From Holothuria scabra (taxonomy: Eukaryota > Echinodermata > Holothuroidea > Aspidochirotida > Holothuriidae): DNA of 64,000 nucleotides. The translations under genes and the position numbers were made by a program. Shown here piece by piece: positions 22,501 to 37,500 of the stretch; positions within the stretch are counted from its first letter, which is position 1, and every line of letters starts with the position of its first letter. Location of the stretch: NCBI GenBank assembly GCA_037179385.1, contig CM074185.1:50533000-50596999 (forward strand), read 5' to 3'. A model generated the notes under the pieces. The model was not told where the DNA came from. It searched no databases and saw only the letters and a program-made list of their open reading frames with translations.

Positions 22501-25500
22501 TTTATTGATGATTAAGGGCAAATCAGAAATTACCCTGTTAAATGTTCAACTTTTGACAGATTTGATGGAAGTTACAGCTATTTTGTTGGTTTTTGATGCT
22601 TTTTGCATCAAATACCCAATTCTGTCATTTTCATGTCACACAACCTTCAAAGAAATGAGTTTCTCAGCACTAAAGGCAGTCAAATCTCACCTCAAACTAC
22701 CAAGTTTTGTATAAGTTTACAGAACTTGTCATTAGGTACAACTCTTTAATTGACAGCAATATATGCAGAGTCACTGTAGCTCATATTGCACAGCATGTAA
22801 ACATGCTGAGGGTGTTTTGATTACACATTGGATTCTTGTACACACCCTTTAGCAACTGACTGAGATTTTGTCTGGATGAGGATGAATTTAAGACAGTTGT
22901 GGTAGGGGCTTAATAGGACAATTGGAACTGTTTGGGGTGAAAGGATTGGGCCTTTAAAGGGCAAGAGCACTTCACTTGGAACTTATTTTAAAGCAACAGG
23001 TAACTCCCAGTAGTTTCTTCCAACTTCATATTAACTACAACTACTGAAGTTCATAACATTTCAGGATTTATATCCAAGTTAAAGCAATGAGTTACTCTTC
23101 ATTAAAGTGTACCTCAAATAAAACAAATTGAAAAATATTAGACAGTATGGAAAAAAAAACCCAGCATGGAAAAAGAATTCTAACTGCTGGATTCCCATCG
23201 TCATAGGGCATTCTTAAGCTGAACCCCCCTCCCCTTCCCCGTAGTGAGTTTTAGACAGAATTTTCAAAGTAAGTGGTTTAGGACAATTGGAACTGTCTGG
23301 GGTGAGGACATTTGGCCTGAAATGATTGTCACATGATCCTTAAGGGTCATTCATGAAATAGGATAGACTATTACTGTACAGTATGTGAAGTTTAGATGAC
23401 TGCTCTTGCCCATAAATAAATAATTCATACTTTGCACCCCTAACAAGATGGAGTAACAATTGTCAAAGTTTGAGTGGTCACATTATCAACAACACAGTAC
23501 ACACAACACATACAGTATACATGTGTATAGTTCATTCATTCTGTCTGAGGATTATGTGATATGGTGTGGCTCTTTGGAAAATGACTGCTGAAAAAGTTAC
23601 ACCTAAGGGAAACCCAGTTCACATGGACTGGCAAACTGATGACACATGGCTTCAAGAAATTTAACCTGCGCACTGCATGAACAGCTGATGGCACATGTGT
23701 AGCTGACAAAATTCATGTTTAACAGACCCAACCAGCAAATAGTGAGCCTCCTTTGTAGATCACCATGTGGCTTACACACTATTGGTCTAGTTACTTCTAT
23801 TAGGCAGGTGCCAGGTGGCCAGAGAGCAAAGAGTATCCCCAGCAGGTCATCGGATACTTATAAACAATTAAAGGCATATTCTGGAGTTAAATTTCATCAA
23901 CTTCAAAATAAGAAGAAAAATTTTCTCTTTCAAAAGGTGAAAACCAGATTTCAATAGCTTATAGCTTTCAGAAGATACAAATTTTTGAAGTATTGCAAAT
24001 TTTTCTTGGATTTGATGCATCATGGGAAATCTTTAATGTATTTGTGGCACATTAATTTGACAATTGCATTCAATTTATTTATAATTATGATGCTGCTGCG
24101 GGCAATATTAAGCAATATTGTTGGTTGGGCTCTATGTATGGTGACGGGTATTGCTAGATCTACAGGGAAAGGTATTCAAATATTCCAACAGTATCAAATT
24201 TCAAGGACAAACAGGATGTTCAATTGTAAATAAAAACAAAAGGAATTTGAAGCAATGTACCCACATTACATAACTTTCTGTGGCTTTGTTGCATAGCAGA
24301 AGTATTTTTTTAACAAAAATAACCAATCTTTAAAGTAAGATATCTTGAGTTAGGAAAATGGTATTGTGATAGGGTTTGAAGGACATGGTGTGGAATATTT
24401 TTGTTTTTCTCACAAGACAGAGGCAAAAAGCCACCAGAACCTGCCTTTAAAGTGCCCAATAATACATACAGTATGACCATTTAGCATATTGTTTTCTCTG
24501 CAGAAATTATGTACAGTAGTTGGCTACCAGATAATAAGCCCCCTTGGCTGGCTTATGGTTTTCTTGTATTGCACTTACTGCAGTGCACTATATTAACTAC
24601 TAGAAGGATCATCTCAGCAGTTAACATACAGTGGCAGCTTTTCACTCCATGGGGTAACAGACAGTAAATTTTGTGGTCAAACATACTGTACAAATATGAA
24701 AATTTAAAGAGATCTGCATGGCACGTGTCTGTATGAGAGCTTCTTCTGTGTATCAGAAGCTACTGTACTGTTCGTAGTATTGATCAATAGCATGATTTCA
24801 TAACAGCATGATGGAAAATTATGATTTGGCAGATTACAATTTGTTGATTGGGATTTAAAGGAACATATTGTAGTGAAAGTAGGGATTTAGAGATCACTAC
24901 ACTTTAATTTACAGTACTTACAGGAACAGGCTAGGTTGGATGGAGTTTTATGGCCCAGTCTCTAACCAATTGGTTTAAGTCGAGCCGACCAGGACATTTT
25001 CTTCCATTTGTGGCTTACTGGCTTGTATTCCCTAAGCCATTGCTTATGCTGAGCACCAAGCACGATCACAGTAGGTTCCATTGTTAAAGGTCAAGAGCAA
25101 TCCCCCTAAACTTACGTTCGAGCAACAGCTAAATTACAGTATTACGATTTTAATCTCAATTATCTTCAAAGTATCTGTCATCATGTTTTATAACTTCAGT
25201 ACTGCATATTCAAAGTAAAACAAGCAGTAGCTTACAATAAATTTCACATTTGAAGAGAAAAATTGGTGTCACATGACTCTCAACAGCCAGTCATGAAACA
25301 GGACAGTCCGAAGACAGTCTACTACTTTACATTGCTTCAAGTTCCAATGACTGCTCTTGTCCTATAAAGTCTTCGGTATGACCAGGGCAAAACTCAAACT
25401 CCCGATGTCCTGACTCACAGGAAGAGGACGGTAACATATTGCAGTGGGGTGTGGGAGACACAGTCAATGAAATGACTGAACTAGGGTGAAATGGGGGAGA

Positions 25501-28500
25501 GAACATACTGTGTGAGAACGTTCATCTCAAAATTACTGTAATGACAACTTGATAATATAAATTACTAATAAAACTGCTGGGATGGTTGAAATTCAGTGTA
25601 GTTCATATGCTGTGAGCTTAACAGTCACTTGTTTCAATGGAAATTTTTATATAGTACAGTTCTTTGAAACCAACAAAAAATAAAAATATTTGTATTGTAC
25701 ATACATTGTTAATGTATTCAAGTTGTGAATGGTACTTCTTTGACAAGTCATGATCTGAGTATTAACATGTTTTTTTTAAATAATTATTTTTCCCTTGATG
25801 AAACCCAAAGAAATGCTCCAGTTGGTAATATGCTAAGGACTGTATAAGTAGAATACAAACAAAAGAAATAAGCTTACAGTACTAAAGTAAATTAACTTAA
25901 TGAAAAAGTGGATCTAAACATGCAATATATGGCATTTTCTTAAATTAGAAGAATGATGAAAACAAACAAAATATATAAATGATGTTTCCATGCAAAATGA
26001 TTTTTCTTTTTATTAGCTGATAGCAGCATGCTGGTGTGAGCTATTGTGATCATGCAGGGTCACTCTATCTATCTGTCTGTCTGTCTGTTTCGAATGCTTT
26101 TATTCCCACATGCTTTCATGGATTTGTTTGAAATGTGGACATAATGTTTTGTGGGTAGTGGACTATCAGAAATTTTGGTCCCAAGGTCCCATGTTCGCCT
26201 TATGGCCCATTCTATGAAATTATACAAAAACTCTCTTCTAATACAGATAATCTCATACACAGTTGATGGTTTGTCATAATGGTACTTGGGTAGTGTTCCT
26301 TTTGGGGTGTTCATAATTTTTGGATCTAAGGCCCAGGATGGCCTCTCTTGTGAAATATTACAAAATGCTTAACCCTGCCTTTGAATTACAGTATTTTTAA
26401 AAGAGTTGACAGTCTGCAATAAATGCTTGGTTATCAATCTCTGAATGGTATGCTGGAATTTTACCTCGAACAAGTTTTCTTGTACAACTTTGATGCTTGT
26501 TTATATTGCCACTCAGTTGCTGTTACCTTCATTATGCACAGGAAGTTTGGGTCCAAGGCCCAAAATGTTGTCCTGAGGTCCATTCTGTAAAATATTAGAG
26601 AAATATTACAAAACATTTAAGCCTCCCTTTGAATTACAGGTATTGTTAAAAGAGTTGACAGTCTGTTATAAGGATGCTTGTTTAGTGATCTCTGAATGGT
26701 GTGCTGAATTTTTATGTTCAAGGCCCCATTTGGGCCCTTTGGCCCTTTTTATGAAATTCTGCAAAATTTTCCACCTCCTACAAGTTGTACAACTTTGTTG
26801 CTTGTTTTTCATTGACATTCAGTTGTTGTTACCTTCATTTTGCACATGAAGTTTGGGTCCAAAGCCCAAAATGTAGCCCAGGGGTCCATTTTGTTAAATA
26901 AAAAGTCAAAAGCTCAAAATTCTAGATCTTTCATTATAAGTTTCTGCTGGACTGCTTCAAACTAGTGTCTGCCTATGGAAGTAATGTGTGGATAAAAGGA
27001 AGTCATGAATATTGATAATATTTCTACTATGGAATGCTAGTCATTTTCTGATGTTAATAATTAGTTCAGTCCATTATCAATGATTATTAAGGTGTACTGT
27101 AGTTCTCTGATAAGTACTCTGTTCCCTATTGTAGTTTTAGTTATTGTAACTCTGAGGGCAATGGACTAGATTTACTGTACACTTAAGATAACCTGGAACA
27201 TTTTTGGTACATTCTTTAGGTTGCCCTCAGGGTGAAAGAGTATCATTGTGGTGATATTGAGGTCACTTATGTCTAGAGACTCTTTGGAGATATGAGCTTC
27301 TGCACCACTGGTGCTCTATTTTTTTTTTTTTGAAACCATTCTCACTGATCTATTGTAAGTTGTGCATTAGGGAACCTTAAATTTCCTTAGGTGACAATTT
27401 ATGAACACTTCTGTACAAAATTTCACCTGTTACTGTACTTTATTAGGTAACCCTGTGAACCCCTGCCCCTCACCTTCTCCTTCTACATGCACACAATATC
27501 TCATTGAAAACTTAAACTGTACGGTCTTGTTTATCTTTCAAACAGGGTAATGACCAAATCCGTATGGAGGTGGCAGCTTATGCACTAAAACCAGATATTG
27601 AGGTAAGTTTAAATGGGAAGTTTAAGCAAAAAAAAAAAAAAAAAAATCAATTTTCACATGTGAAAGAACTAAATGTATTCAGTGAAAATTTCAGGTGAAA
27701 TTTCCATTCAAATCGGACATGTATTTCTTGAGATATCAACAAATGAAATTAATAGATTTGTGTTCCAAAGTGATATTGAGGGCAGCAGAGATTATATCAC
27801 TTCCTCACATTGAAAAGATATGCTTTGTTTCCCTTTGTTCTCTTTCTGTCATGTTGACCTTGACATTAAAAGGAAAAGGGCTCCCCATGAGGATTGCAGA
27901 GTTTGAAAAGTTCACATGCCACGTAGGCAATCACATTTTGATAATATGGGACTGTTGATGAGAAAATAGGCTGTAAAGGTTAAAGAAAAAGAAAAAAAAA
28001 GCTGTCCATTTTTATCTGGATATGATGTCATATATGCTTGCTTCAAGTTCACTTCTTGTTAAAATTGTGACAATTTTCTTGCCCATATCTTGAGAACCAC
28101 ACACTGGATTTCAACGCAAATTTCGCCAAAATGCTAAGAATAAGTCCCACTCTAACATGTTAAAACTTGATATGACCTTAAACCCTTCTTTTAACGATAG
28201 AGCATGATGTGGTAGGTAAACAGTAGGCCTACTTGTACAAGTGTATGTGGTACATAGTGGTAGCGTATGTTGCTGTACATTATTCACTCATTTTGAAGCA
28301 CAGTTTTTTGCCGGGGGGGGATCTCCTTTTAGATACTGTTATCATGTAAACAGTTTAATTAACAATTTAATGTTCATTAAGAACATTTTTGATAGCTTGC
28401 TATTTGGGAGGGGGTGGGGGCTAAATCAAAATACTGCACATTATTTAACTACAGTGCCTAGTCCTTAAGGACTTTGCTATTTTTGTATGTTTCTGTTATA

Positions 28501-31500
28501 ACCACATTGTCTAGTGTGATAAATCTTCCCAAGTTTTCCTCTAATTTAAATGACTCACCAATCAGAGAATTGCACTAGTTATATAATACTTGAGAGTTCA
28601 TGCTGAGTAGATATTTAAACTCTCTGATCAATCATTGAACTATGCAGTAACCTTCACCATCTATCTGTTACACTGTATTCTAATGCTTTGTATTGAAATG
28701 AGCAAAGTTATTATTTCAAACTAAGGCAAGACTACTTCATGAGTATCTTAGGTCAATAGCAGCCTCTTATAACTTATCCTTCAGGTGGTCATGGCCATGA
28801 GAGACTGTTTCTTCCTAGGGAGGGTGGTGATTTTGCCAGACTTAATTCAGACTTCTCTCCCAGACACTTAGATATCCAATTTTCCACCAAACTGAGACTT
28901 TCTGACCAACATTTCTGTTTCTATATATTCTAGTAAAAAATGTTAAGTTTGATGGCGAAATGTAGTACTGTATAACACCACATTGAATGGGGCACACAGA
29001 AATTAGTTTTTAGCTCATTAATAATGGCCTTTGATGCTGTGTAAATTTAGCTTACTTCTTACTGTAGATGTGGGTATGCAGTTGGTTTACTGTACCAGCT
29101 GTTATGAATTCAGTGTTTGTAGAAGTGGTTATTTGCAATGAAGGTACAATGTAAGGTACTGTACAGTGTAACAGCTATTGAAATCATATTGACTCATGTA
29201 TAGTTTCATATCCTTTAAAGGCAGTCATTCGTCACCCCAAACTACAGTTTCAGTATGCATATATCAAAACTCTCAATTGGTACAGCTCTTTGATTGGCAT
29301 CACATTCAAACAATGCATCATAGCTTTATTACACAGCATGGGTACTGAGAGTGTCTTGATTACACATTGTGGACTTGTATGGCCACTGGGACAAGCCATG
29401 AAGCAATAAACTAGGATTGTGTCTGGATAAAGATGAGTTTTAGATAAATGTGGGAGGGGCTAGAAGTAAGTAGGTTGGGAGAATTGGAACTGTTTGGGAT
29501 GATGAAAATATGCCTTTAAGGACATTTATTCAGGTGCCTCAGTCTTATTTTGAAATAGCAACTAAATCTTTCAAATATACTCTAATTTCTCAAACTGAAA
29601 AAGTAGAATGATATTTAAGAACTTGATATTGCTGGACACATCCAAATTAGTTAATCCTAGTACATATATCTCAGTTCTGTAAAAACATTTTTGTCATGAG
29701 ATGCTGTACTCCCAAGAGCCCTATTCATAAAAAAAGGATACAGTCTTGTTAGCTACAATAATCCAAATTGGGAAACTGCATTCTACCTTTAGTGATGGAC
29801 ACTAAAAGAATTCTTTTTGCAGCCTGAATATGAAGGTAATAAGTATTCCTCATGGTGCCTGTTCTTGTCCTTTAAAGGGGCTCATCTTTTTCCCAGACAG
29901 TTCAATTTTTTCAACAAAATCCCCCCCACGAACCATTTCTCGAAAATGACAAAAGATAAGAGTCATCATCTGAACCACTTGAGTTTCAGTTGCTCCAGGT
30001 CATTTGTACAATCCTCTGTGTGATTGTGATGCAGTTTTATCCAACTGGTGCAAGGTACAAAATAGTTTTAGTGACTTGATTAACAAAAAAACACTCAACA
30101 TTTCTTAAATGATTCATTACTATGAGAAAGTACTGCAACTTTTGTTAATCAAAATTAGACTTGATTAGCAACTGGCAATTCTTGGGTAGCATATTGCTGA
30201 ACTGAGCTACGGTATTTTGTCCCTTGCAGTGAAATTTAGCCTACTCATGCTGCTACTGTGCACATTACTGCATTGCAGCACTTTCTGGAAACTAAAAATC
30301 CTTGTGAATTTTTTCAACTAAGTTTATATGGTACTGTATGTTTATCCTGATAGGTTGTGAAGTGGTGCATATATTATCTCTCAAACAATAGACACAATTG
30401 ATAGTTTAGCAGCTCTGGCAACTTGTGGAAGTTGTGATCAATGGGGTCTAATTTGGAACTTGTTAGTTCAGTAGATAAACTAGAGATAACAACTCTGGGT
30501 ATAGGTGGAGAGGTGCTGCATTTGGCTAATGGGTTCAGATGCAAAATGATTGGACTCTACATCACACATCTGTAGGAGCAGTTTACAAATCACAGTGAAG
30601 CTATTGCAGTTAACAGTCACCTGTTTGTGAATACTCAAAATACACATAAATATTCCTAATTTTATTTTGGTTGCTGTTCTAGTTTTGGTTGGTGCTGAAG
30701 ATCATGGTTGGGAAAAAACAGCAGTTTGGAAAACTTTTGTAGGATAACTTGACTTGTTCTGTATGAGACATCATGTATCTCACATGTAAGCATTGTGATA
30801 TTCTCAATTGCAGGACACCCCCCCCTCCCATTCTGTTATAGAGCCTCTTTAAATGTATTTGCCTAGTATTGGTTAGAAGACCTTTGGATGTGCACATTTT
30901 TGTGAACATTTAAATAAAACAGTATTAACTTGTATCAGTTTGGAAGATCAGCTGTGTGTGACTAAATATTTATTATTAAACATGACAGTTAGTGACAAAT
31001 GTCAACATAGTGCCTATCATAGCAGTTGTAAAATGTTTGATATGAGGAAGAAACTCCTGCATCATTAAACTAATCTGAGTTTAGGTCTACTCTACACAGG
31101 TTGAAAAGTTCAAAGCTGTCAACTCTGATTCTCATTTCAAGTTTTACATATTTCTTGTTGCAAGCCTAGGCTTAGCTTGTAGAAAGTGATATTAAATGGG
31201 TTTTGCCCTGCTCCGTTAAGAAATGAAGGACATTTTAAAGACCCTGTTCTCTCACCCCAAACAGTACCAATTCTCTTTACCTTCTTACTGAAGCCCCTCC
31301 CACAGTTGTCTGAAATTCATCCTCATCCAGAAACAATCTTAGTTTCTTGCTTCAAGGTGAGTATAGAAAAACTCAATTTATATAATCAAAACACTCTCAC
31401 TACCGCTAATGCTGTGTAATATAAGCTTTGGTACTCTGCATTGTTTGAGTTAGCTGTCAATCAATGAGCTGAGCCAATTGAAAATTTTGATACCCCTGTA

Positions 31501-34500
31501 CCAAAAGTGTGGTTTGGGGTGAGAGGTTTGGCCCTTTAATTACATTTCTGCCATATAATTGTTTAATTTAGACAAGCTGAGATGCAGAAATTTTGCTGGT
31601 AGGTGCATACCGGATTGGAAACTGTTTTTAAAACCAAGTTGCTGTATAGATTTAACTTGTGCTTGTATTCACTGATTTGTGGAGAATATTCTGCTGCAGT
31701 TTAATACTGCAGTTCAATATCGTGTGCTTGTACTCATGAGATTAGGTTGTATGTGAACTCATACTCACAGCTAAAGACAGTGCTCTATATATATTAGGGT
31801 TGGGCGATATACCAGTACTGACGTCAATACCGGTACTAGAGTTACAGGTAATGAAAATACCGAAGATATTTGATGTGTTACAAATAACAGTTCTTGAAAA
31901 AATACCAGTATTTGAAAAAATTACCGGTACTCATTATATTCGCAGACAAAAATAACTGTTAGGATGTGTGGATGATTAAAATACTTACACAAACATTTAG
32001 AGCAGAGGTTCCTGCATAGTAATTAGCCCAGTCAAACACCCTAGATGCATTAATGTGCAGGATAACATGGCCCGGGGCCATGCATGGTTTAGGTTCCTTC
32101 ACATCCGACTTCCCTACTTGAAAGTTGATAACCGGTACTGCCTCAATGCCAGTTCTGTGTGTTTTACAATACCAGTACCAATATTTTCACAGTACCACCC
32201 AACCCTACTATATACTTATGACATTGTACTCACATTTACTGCAAGTACGTTTCCTTCAACACTCTTAACACTTTTATAAGACATACTCATGCTGATATTG
32301 TACTCAAACTTATTGTCTTTTTATTTGTACTTGTGGCCCAGTATGCAAAGCTGCAGGTCAGTGTTCTTGGATCTCATAACATTTCACTCTTACTACATGT
32401 CTATTCACTTGCACTTGATCCAGTAAACTCACTTTCCAAGTCTATGGACCTGTGCTGATGACATTTCATTTACACTTCAAGTTTGTGTAGGTAATTTTGC
32501 TGATGACATTGTATTGGATCTTACTACACTTGTAAATTTTGTGAATTTGAACTCCATCTTCAAGTCTGTTTATTTGTACTGATGACATTGCAAATTTCAT
32601 ACTGCTTCTTTGTGTGTATGCACTTGTGACTAGTAACTCTCTCTTCAAATCTGTGTACTTGTAGTAATGAGACTGCTCGTTTGAAGTAGGTGTACGGTAC
32701 TGTGACATTTGACTAACACTACAGTTCTCTGTTCTAATTGTTGGTATGAGAGTAGTTTGTACTTCCAAGTTTGTATGCTGATACATGTGATGCTAATCAA
32801 ATTACTAGTCTGTGTACCATTACATTACATCTGAGTACTCATTACCACGATGAAATCTAGCCGCATACTCGCCATATAGCAACAGTGTAAATAATGCTCT
32901 CATATCCCACTGACCAGTAACCAATCTGCTTATTGACTATACTGAGATAACAGAACAAAGATCTCTTACGTAGTCATAGGCTATATCTTCATACAGTAGA
33001 GTCTTCTGGCACCCTATCTGCAATTACCCGGAAAAAGGCCTTGAAATCCGGGTTTTTAGAGTATCAGGCAAGTTAGCCTAATGATTGTACTCAGGTGTTG
33101 AATTTTTGTGCCTGTACAAGGGTACTTGTAACAGTACTCAGACTAAAAGCCTACTCCTTGATCATAAAAGTATTACTCCTACACATTGCCAGAGATGACA
33201 CAACTTGGTGAAGAAGAGAAGAGAGAATTCCCGCACAGTGCCTTTAGAAGTGTGTACAATCCCTACAGTATATTACTTTACAGGGAACCATATGCCAATG
33301 CAAGTGCTAATTTTACCACAATTATCCAGTTTGAAAATTCAATGGAGTTTTATTTTCACCTTCTGTGCCTGGACTTACATATCTTTTTTTCTACCGGACT
33401 ACTGTATCTTAATAACTCTTAAAAGACCATGCACATATTTATCCAATCTTTGTAACTCAAGGAAATGTATAATTTTCCAGAATGTTTGAAAAATTATACT
33501 TCTTTATCAGTGAGTCTTATTATTGTGATCTTATGTTTGTGGTGCTATAAATTTAACTTTATACTGGCCAAACTGTATCTAAACTATAGATCAATATCGT
33601 TTTTTTTTAATATTTTTGTGGTTGGATTTTCATAAACATGATATACTTGCTGAGAAATAGGTAATTAGCAATGTGAATCACAATAGTCACTAGTCACATT
33701 GGGTGTTTGTGTTGTTACTAATTCTTCTTTTATAATGATTGTCTTTCATTACTTTTATATTTTATGTTATTATTTTTCTCCTAGATTATTGCACCTTGGA
33801 AAATGCCAGAGTTTTACAATCGCTTCCATGGAAGATCTGACCTTTTTGAATATGCAAAAATGAACAACATCTCACTTCCTGTCACTCCTTCAGCCCCTTG
33901 GAGCATGGATGGAAATCTTATGCACATCAGCTATGAGGGAGGGATTCTTGAGGACCCTAAGGTACGGAAAGACAGATAACATCAACCTTCCTTACGCCCT
34001 ATTTACAAATGTGATCCCTTCTTATCTGCAGTAAGCCCTTGAGAAGTTTCTTTATAGCACTGTGGGTCCAGGTGGTCTGAGGTAGAGGGTGCCCTCAATA
34101 TTCCTCTCAACTCTTCATACCCACCACCAGTGGTTCCATATTCCAACTCATGCTGCAAATGTGTGCCATGAACTATATTTGTAATGTGGTATGGGGGTTT
34201 GGAGGGGGGGAGGTTCAATACCTGTTTGAGATCAGAGTTTCAGGGCATGGGAAGGGATCTATTAAGATCTTTTTAGGAATCCATTTTTAATAATTGGACT
34301 TTTTGCCCTGCCCCCCCCCCCATGGGTTTTTGGTTACCTTGTTTTACTTTGATGCTGCAGACTGTAACAGAACAGTAACCTATCAGATGGGACCTCAGAT
34401 TAACTCATGGTGTTGCTGCAAACCATAATTTACCATTGCTGAAAATATGTATGGTTTCGCTGTGAAATCATTGCACTGCTGCGCAAAAAAGGCAAAGTCG

Positions 34501-37500
34501 GCTAGTTAACTGGTCCACAGGAAGGTGCTTCAGTCCGGCGTGCAACCGACTTCGTCGGCTGGGCAACTGATTTTTAGTACACTGCTGTGCTCTGGAATAG
34601 GTACTTAAATACCCATGGTGTGTAGTGGTGATGTGTACACTGTATCTAGGCTTGAATAGGAGATACTTTTTTCATATCTGCACCCTCCTAAGCTATAATG
34701 ATTGCAAATATGGCAGCCGCCTATGAAAAGTTTATAGAATTTGTGAAACCCCATGAATATATACGTACTGTGTATAGGTAATGTCTGGCTCAGTGTATCA
34801 GGATGCAGCCCTTTTCGTAGGCAAAAGTTAAGTTGGTTTGCATTTTTACTAGTTGCATCTAAGAAAAAGTTGTCACTGAGTCATCTGTTTTTTTCCACCT
34901 CTTAACAGACCGTTGCACCAAACAGTATGTTCCAGATGACAGTAGATCCATTGAAGAGCCCAGATGAGCCTGATAAGATTGAAATTGAATTCAAACATGG
35001 TGAGTACCTCATGACCTTATACTAAAGAGGAACCCTGACCTCAGCATGTGTGTTATAAACATGTTAACACAACTCAATTTTAAATTAAACATAATGTTCC
35101 ATATGCCATGGAATAAAACTGATGCATAGCTACAGCTTTCATTGAAGCTCTCAGGAAATGTAGGGAATGCAAAAGCAGGGTTCAAAAGTGGCATGTGGTT
35201 GACATTCCAAATAAACCTTATTATTGTTAATGTCAGCGGTGCAACATATCAGAGTAGGGATGGACAAGTCTGCTCATACAACAATATTCTCTCAATTTTC
35301 ACCAGTTAATTATTATCAGAGGCTGTGAGGGGAATGGTAAAATATCCTTCACAATACTAAAAATAAACAAAGGGGGCAAGGAAATGTTATGTTACCTTTG
35401 AAGGCCATCATAGGTCACCAGGGTCAAACAGAAGAATTTACGTCTCCCTTCGTCTTACCTCTTGTACACCTATGCAACCTTCACTTACCAGTATTAATGT
35501 CCTGGCAAGTCTTGATCCCACAGAAGAAAAGGCCATGGAAAGTGGCCTGTAGTGCCTTGTGATCATACAAACTTAAGGAGGCATGTTTATAAATCAAATA
35601 CCTCCAAACCCTCCCTGAGATATGTTTGGTTTAATTTGGTTAAAGGGCCATGCAAACCTCTCACCCCAAACTACAATTTTTGTACGGGGGTACCGAAATT
35701 CTCATTTGGCTCAGCTCTTTGACTGACAGCTAATTCAAACAATGCAGAGTACCAAAGCTTGTATTACACAGCATGAATGGTACTGAGAGTGTTTTGATTA
35801 TATAAATTGAGTTTTTCTTTACTCAACTTGAAGCAATAAACTGAGATTGTATCTGGATGAGCATGAATTTCAGACAATTGCGGGAGGGGCTTAAGTAAGT
35901 AGGTTAGAAGAATTGGTACTGTTTGGGGTGAGAGAATTGGGCCTTTAAATGGTGTGAGGGTCAGCTGACTTTAAAAAAGTAAATTCTTTCAAAGAGCATC
36001 AAGGTAAGTTACAAAAATGTGAAGGCAATATGTATCTTGGCCTTTCCAGTGTTGCATGGACTGTGTTATTTATGTGACCAGTTTTACCATAATGTTTATT
36101 TTGCAAATTCATTAAATCGTTCATGATATCTGTTTCATTATGATTAAAACAGGAGTTCCAGTGAAAGTAAAAAATCTCAATGATGGAACTGAAAAAACTG
36201 ATGCTCTGGAGTTGTACCTTTATCTCAATGAACTTGGGTAAGTTTAAGTGGACCCCTTCTTCCTTGTTTGGCCCCCTGTAGGCTTACGATTGTAGAGTGT
36301 GGTCAACATATTCCAAACCTGTCATAAAGAGAGACTTTAAGGAACAGATTTGAATCATATTTGAAGCCATATTTGAATTTCTTTTTCTTATCTGCTTGTA
36401 TAACACATTTGCATTGGTATATCATCCCATCGCACCAACCAAACCAACCAATTGTTGCCTGTTGTGGTGATTTATTTGATTGCAGTGCCATTAGGGGGAA
36501 GATGCTTTATTCAAGTAAATCTGAAGGGGCTTCTCATATGATGTTTTGGAGTACACGAAACTTAGTAGTAAACCACACTCAACGGGCTTGCTCAATAAAT
36601 GTGTGTGCACCATACATACTACATTGCATACTGTGCAGTGCCTTCAGCACAAAGTCACATGTATTTGGCATGCCTGTCCTCCAGCACAAATATTCCTTAT
36701 AGATATATTCTGGTGGCTTTTAACCAGGATATTGTATGTACGAAAAAAATATTCCAGAACAAACCCTGTAGCAATACCTTCTACCTAACTCAAGATATTT
36801 TTTTTTAAAGAGTGCTTATTTTTGATACAAAGGTACATTCACTTCTCAATAGGGTTTGGGATGTTATGTAAAGTTGGCACATTGTTTCAGATTCCTTTTG
36901 TTTTTCTTTATAATAGAATTTCCCGTTTGTCCTTTTAATTGATACTGTTGGAATGTTTGGATGTCTTTTCCTGCAAATCCAGCACAACTTTACAACATAT
37001 GTATTATAGGGTATAGCAAATGATGTTGCTAAATATTCTCAGCAGCACGGCAATATCATGGAAAAGTTTAATGCAACGTCAAATTGATGTGCCGCAATGA
37101 AATCACAGATTTCCCACAATGCACATTATCTAAAGAAAACATTGCAGTACTTTGAATATTAGTAACTTTCTAACAGCATATGCTATTGAGGTACAGTTTT
37201 CAGTTTGCTATTGAGTTTACAGTTTTGAAATAGAAAATTTCCCTGCACAATTTGAAGTCAGTGAATTTTGCCTCTGGAATATGCCTTCATGTCTGATTAG
37301 AACTACCAATACTTACCTCAGGTACAAAAGTAGCACCCTACTCTACACTCCTGGCACTTGACCAGCACTACAAGAAATGGCCCTTACTAAAATCACCTTC
37401 CCCTAAACTCTCTGAAATCAAACTCTGTGCAGTGCAGAAGGTCTGAATTTACATTAATGAATGTAAATTCAGACCTTCTGCACTCTGTATCAACAGTTTA

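Noticed and set aside
37431..37484. Possible microRNA precursor
   Set aside because: Perfect pairing over 25 bp with a 4-nt loop is shorter and more perfect than typical animal pre-miRNAs; no evidence of expression.
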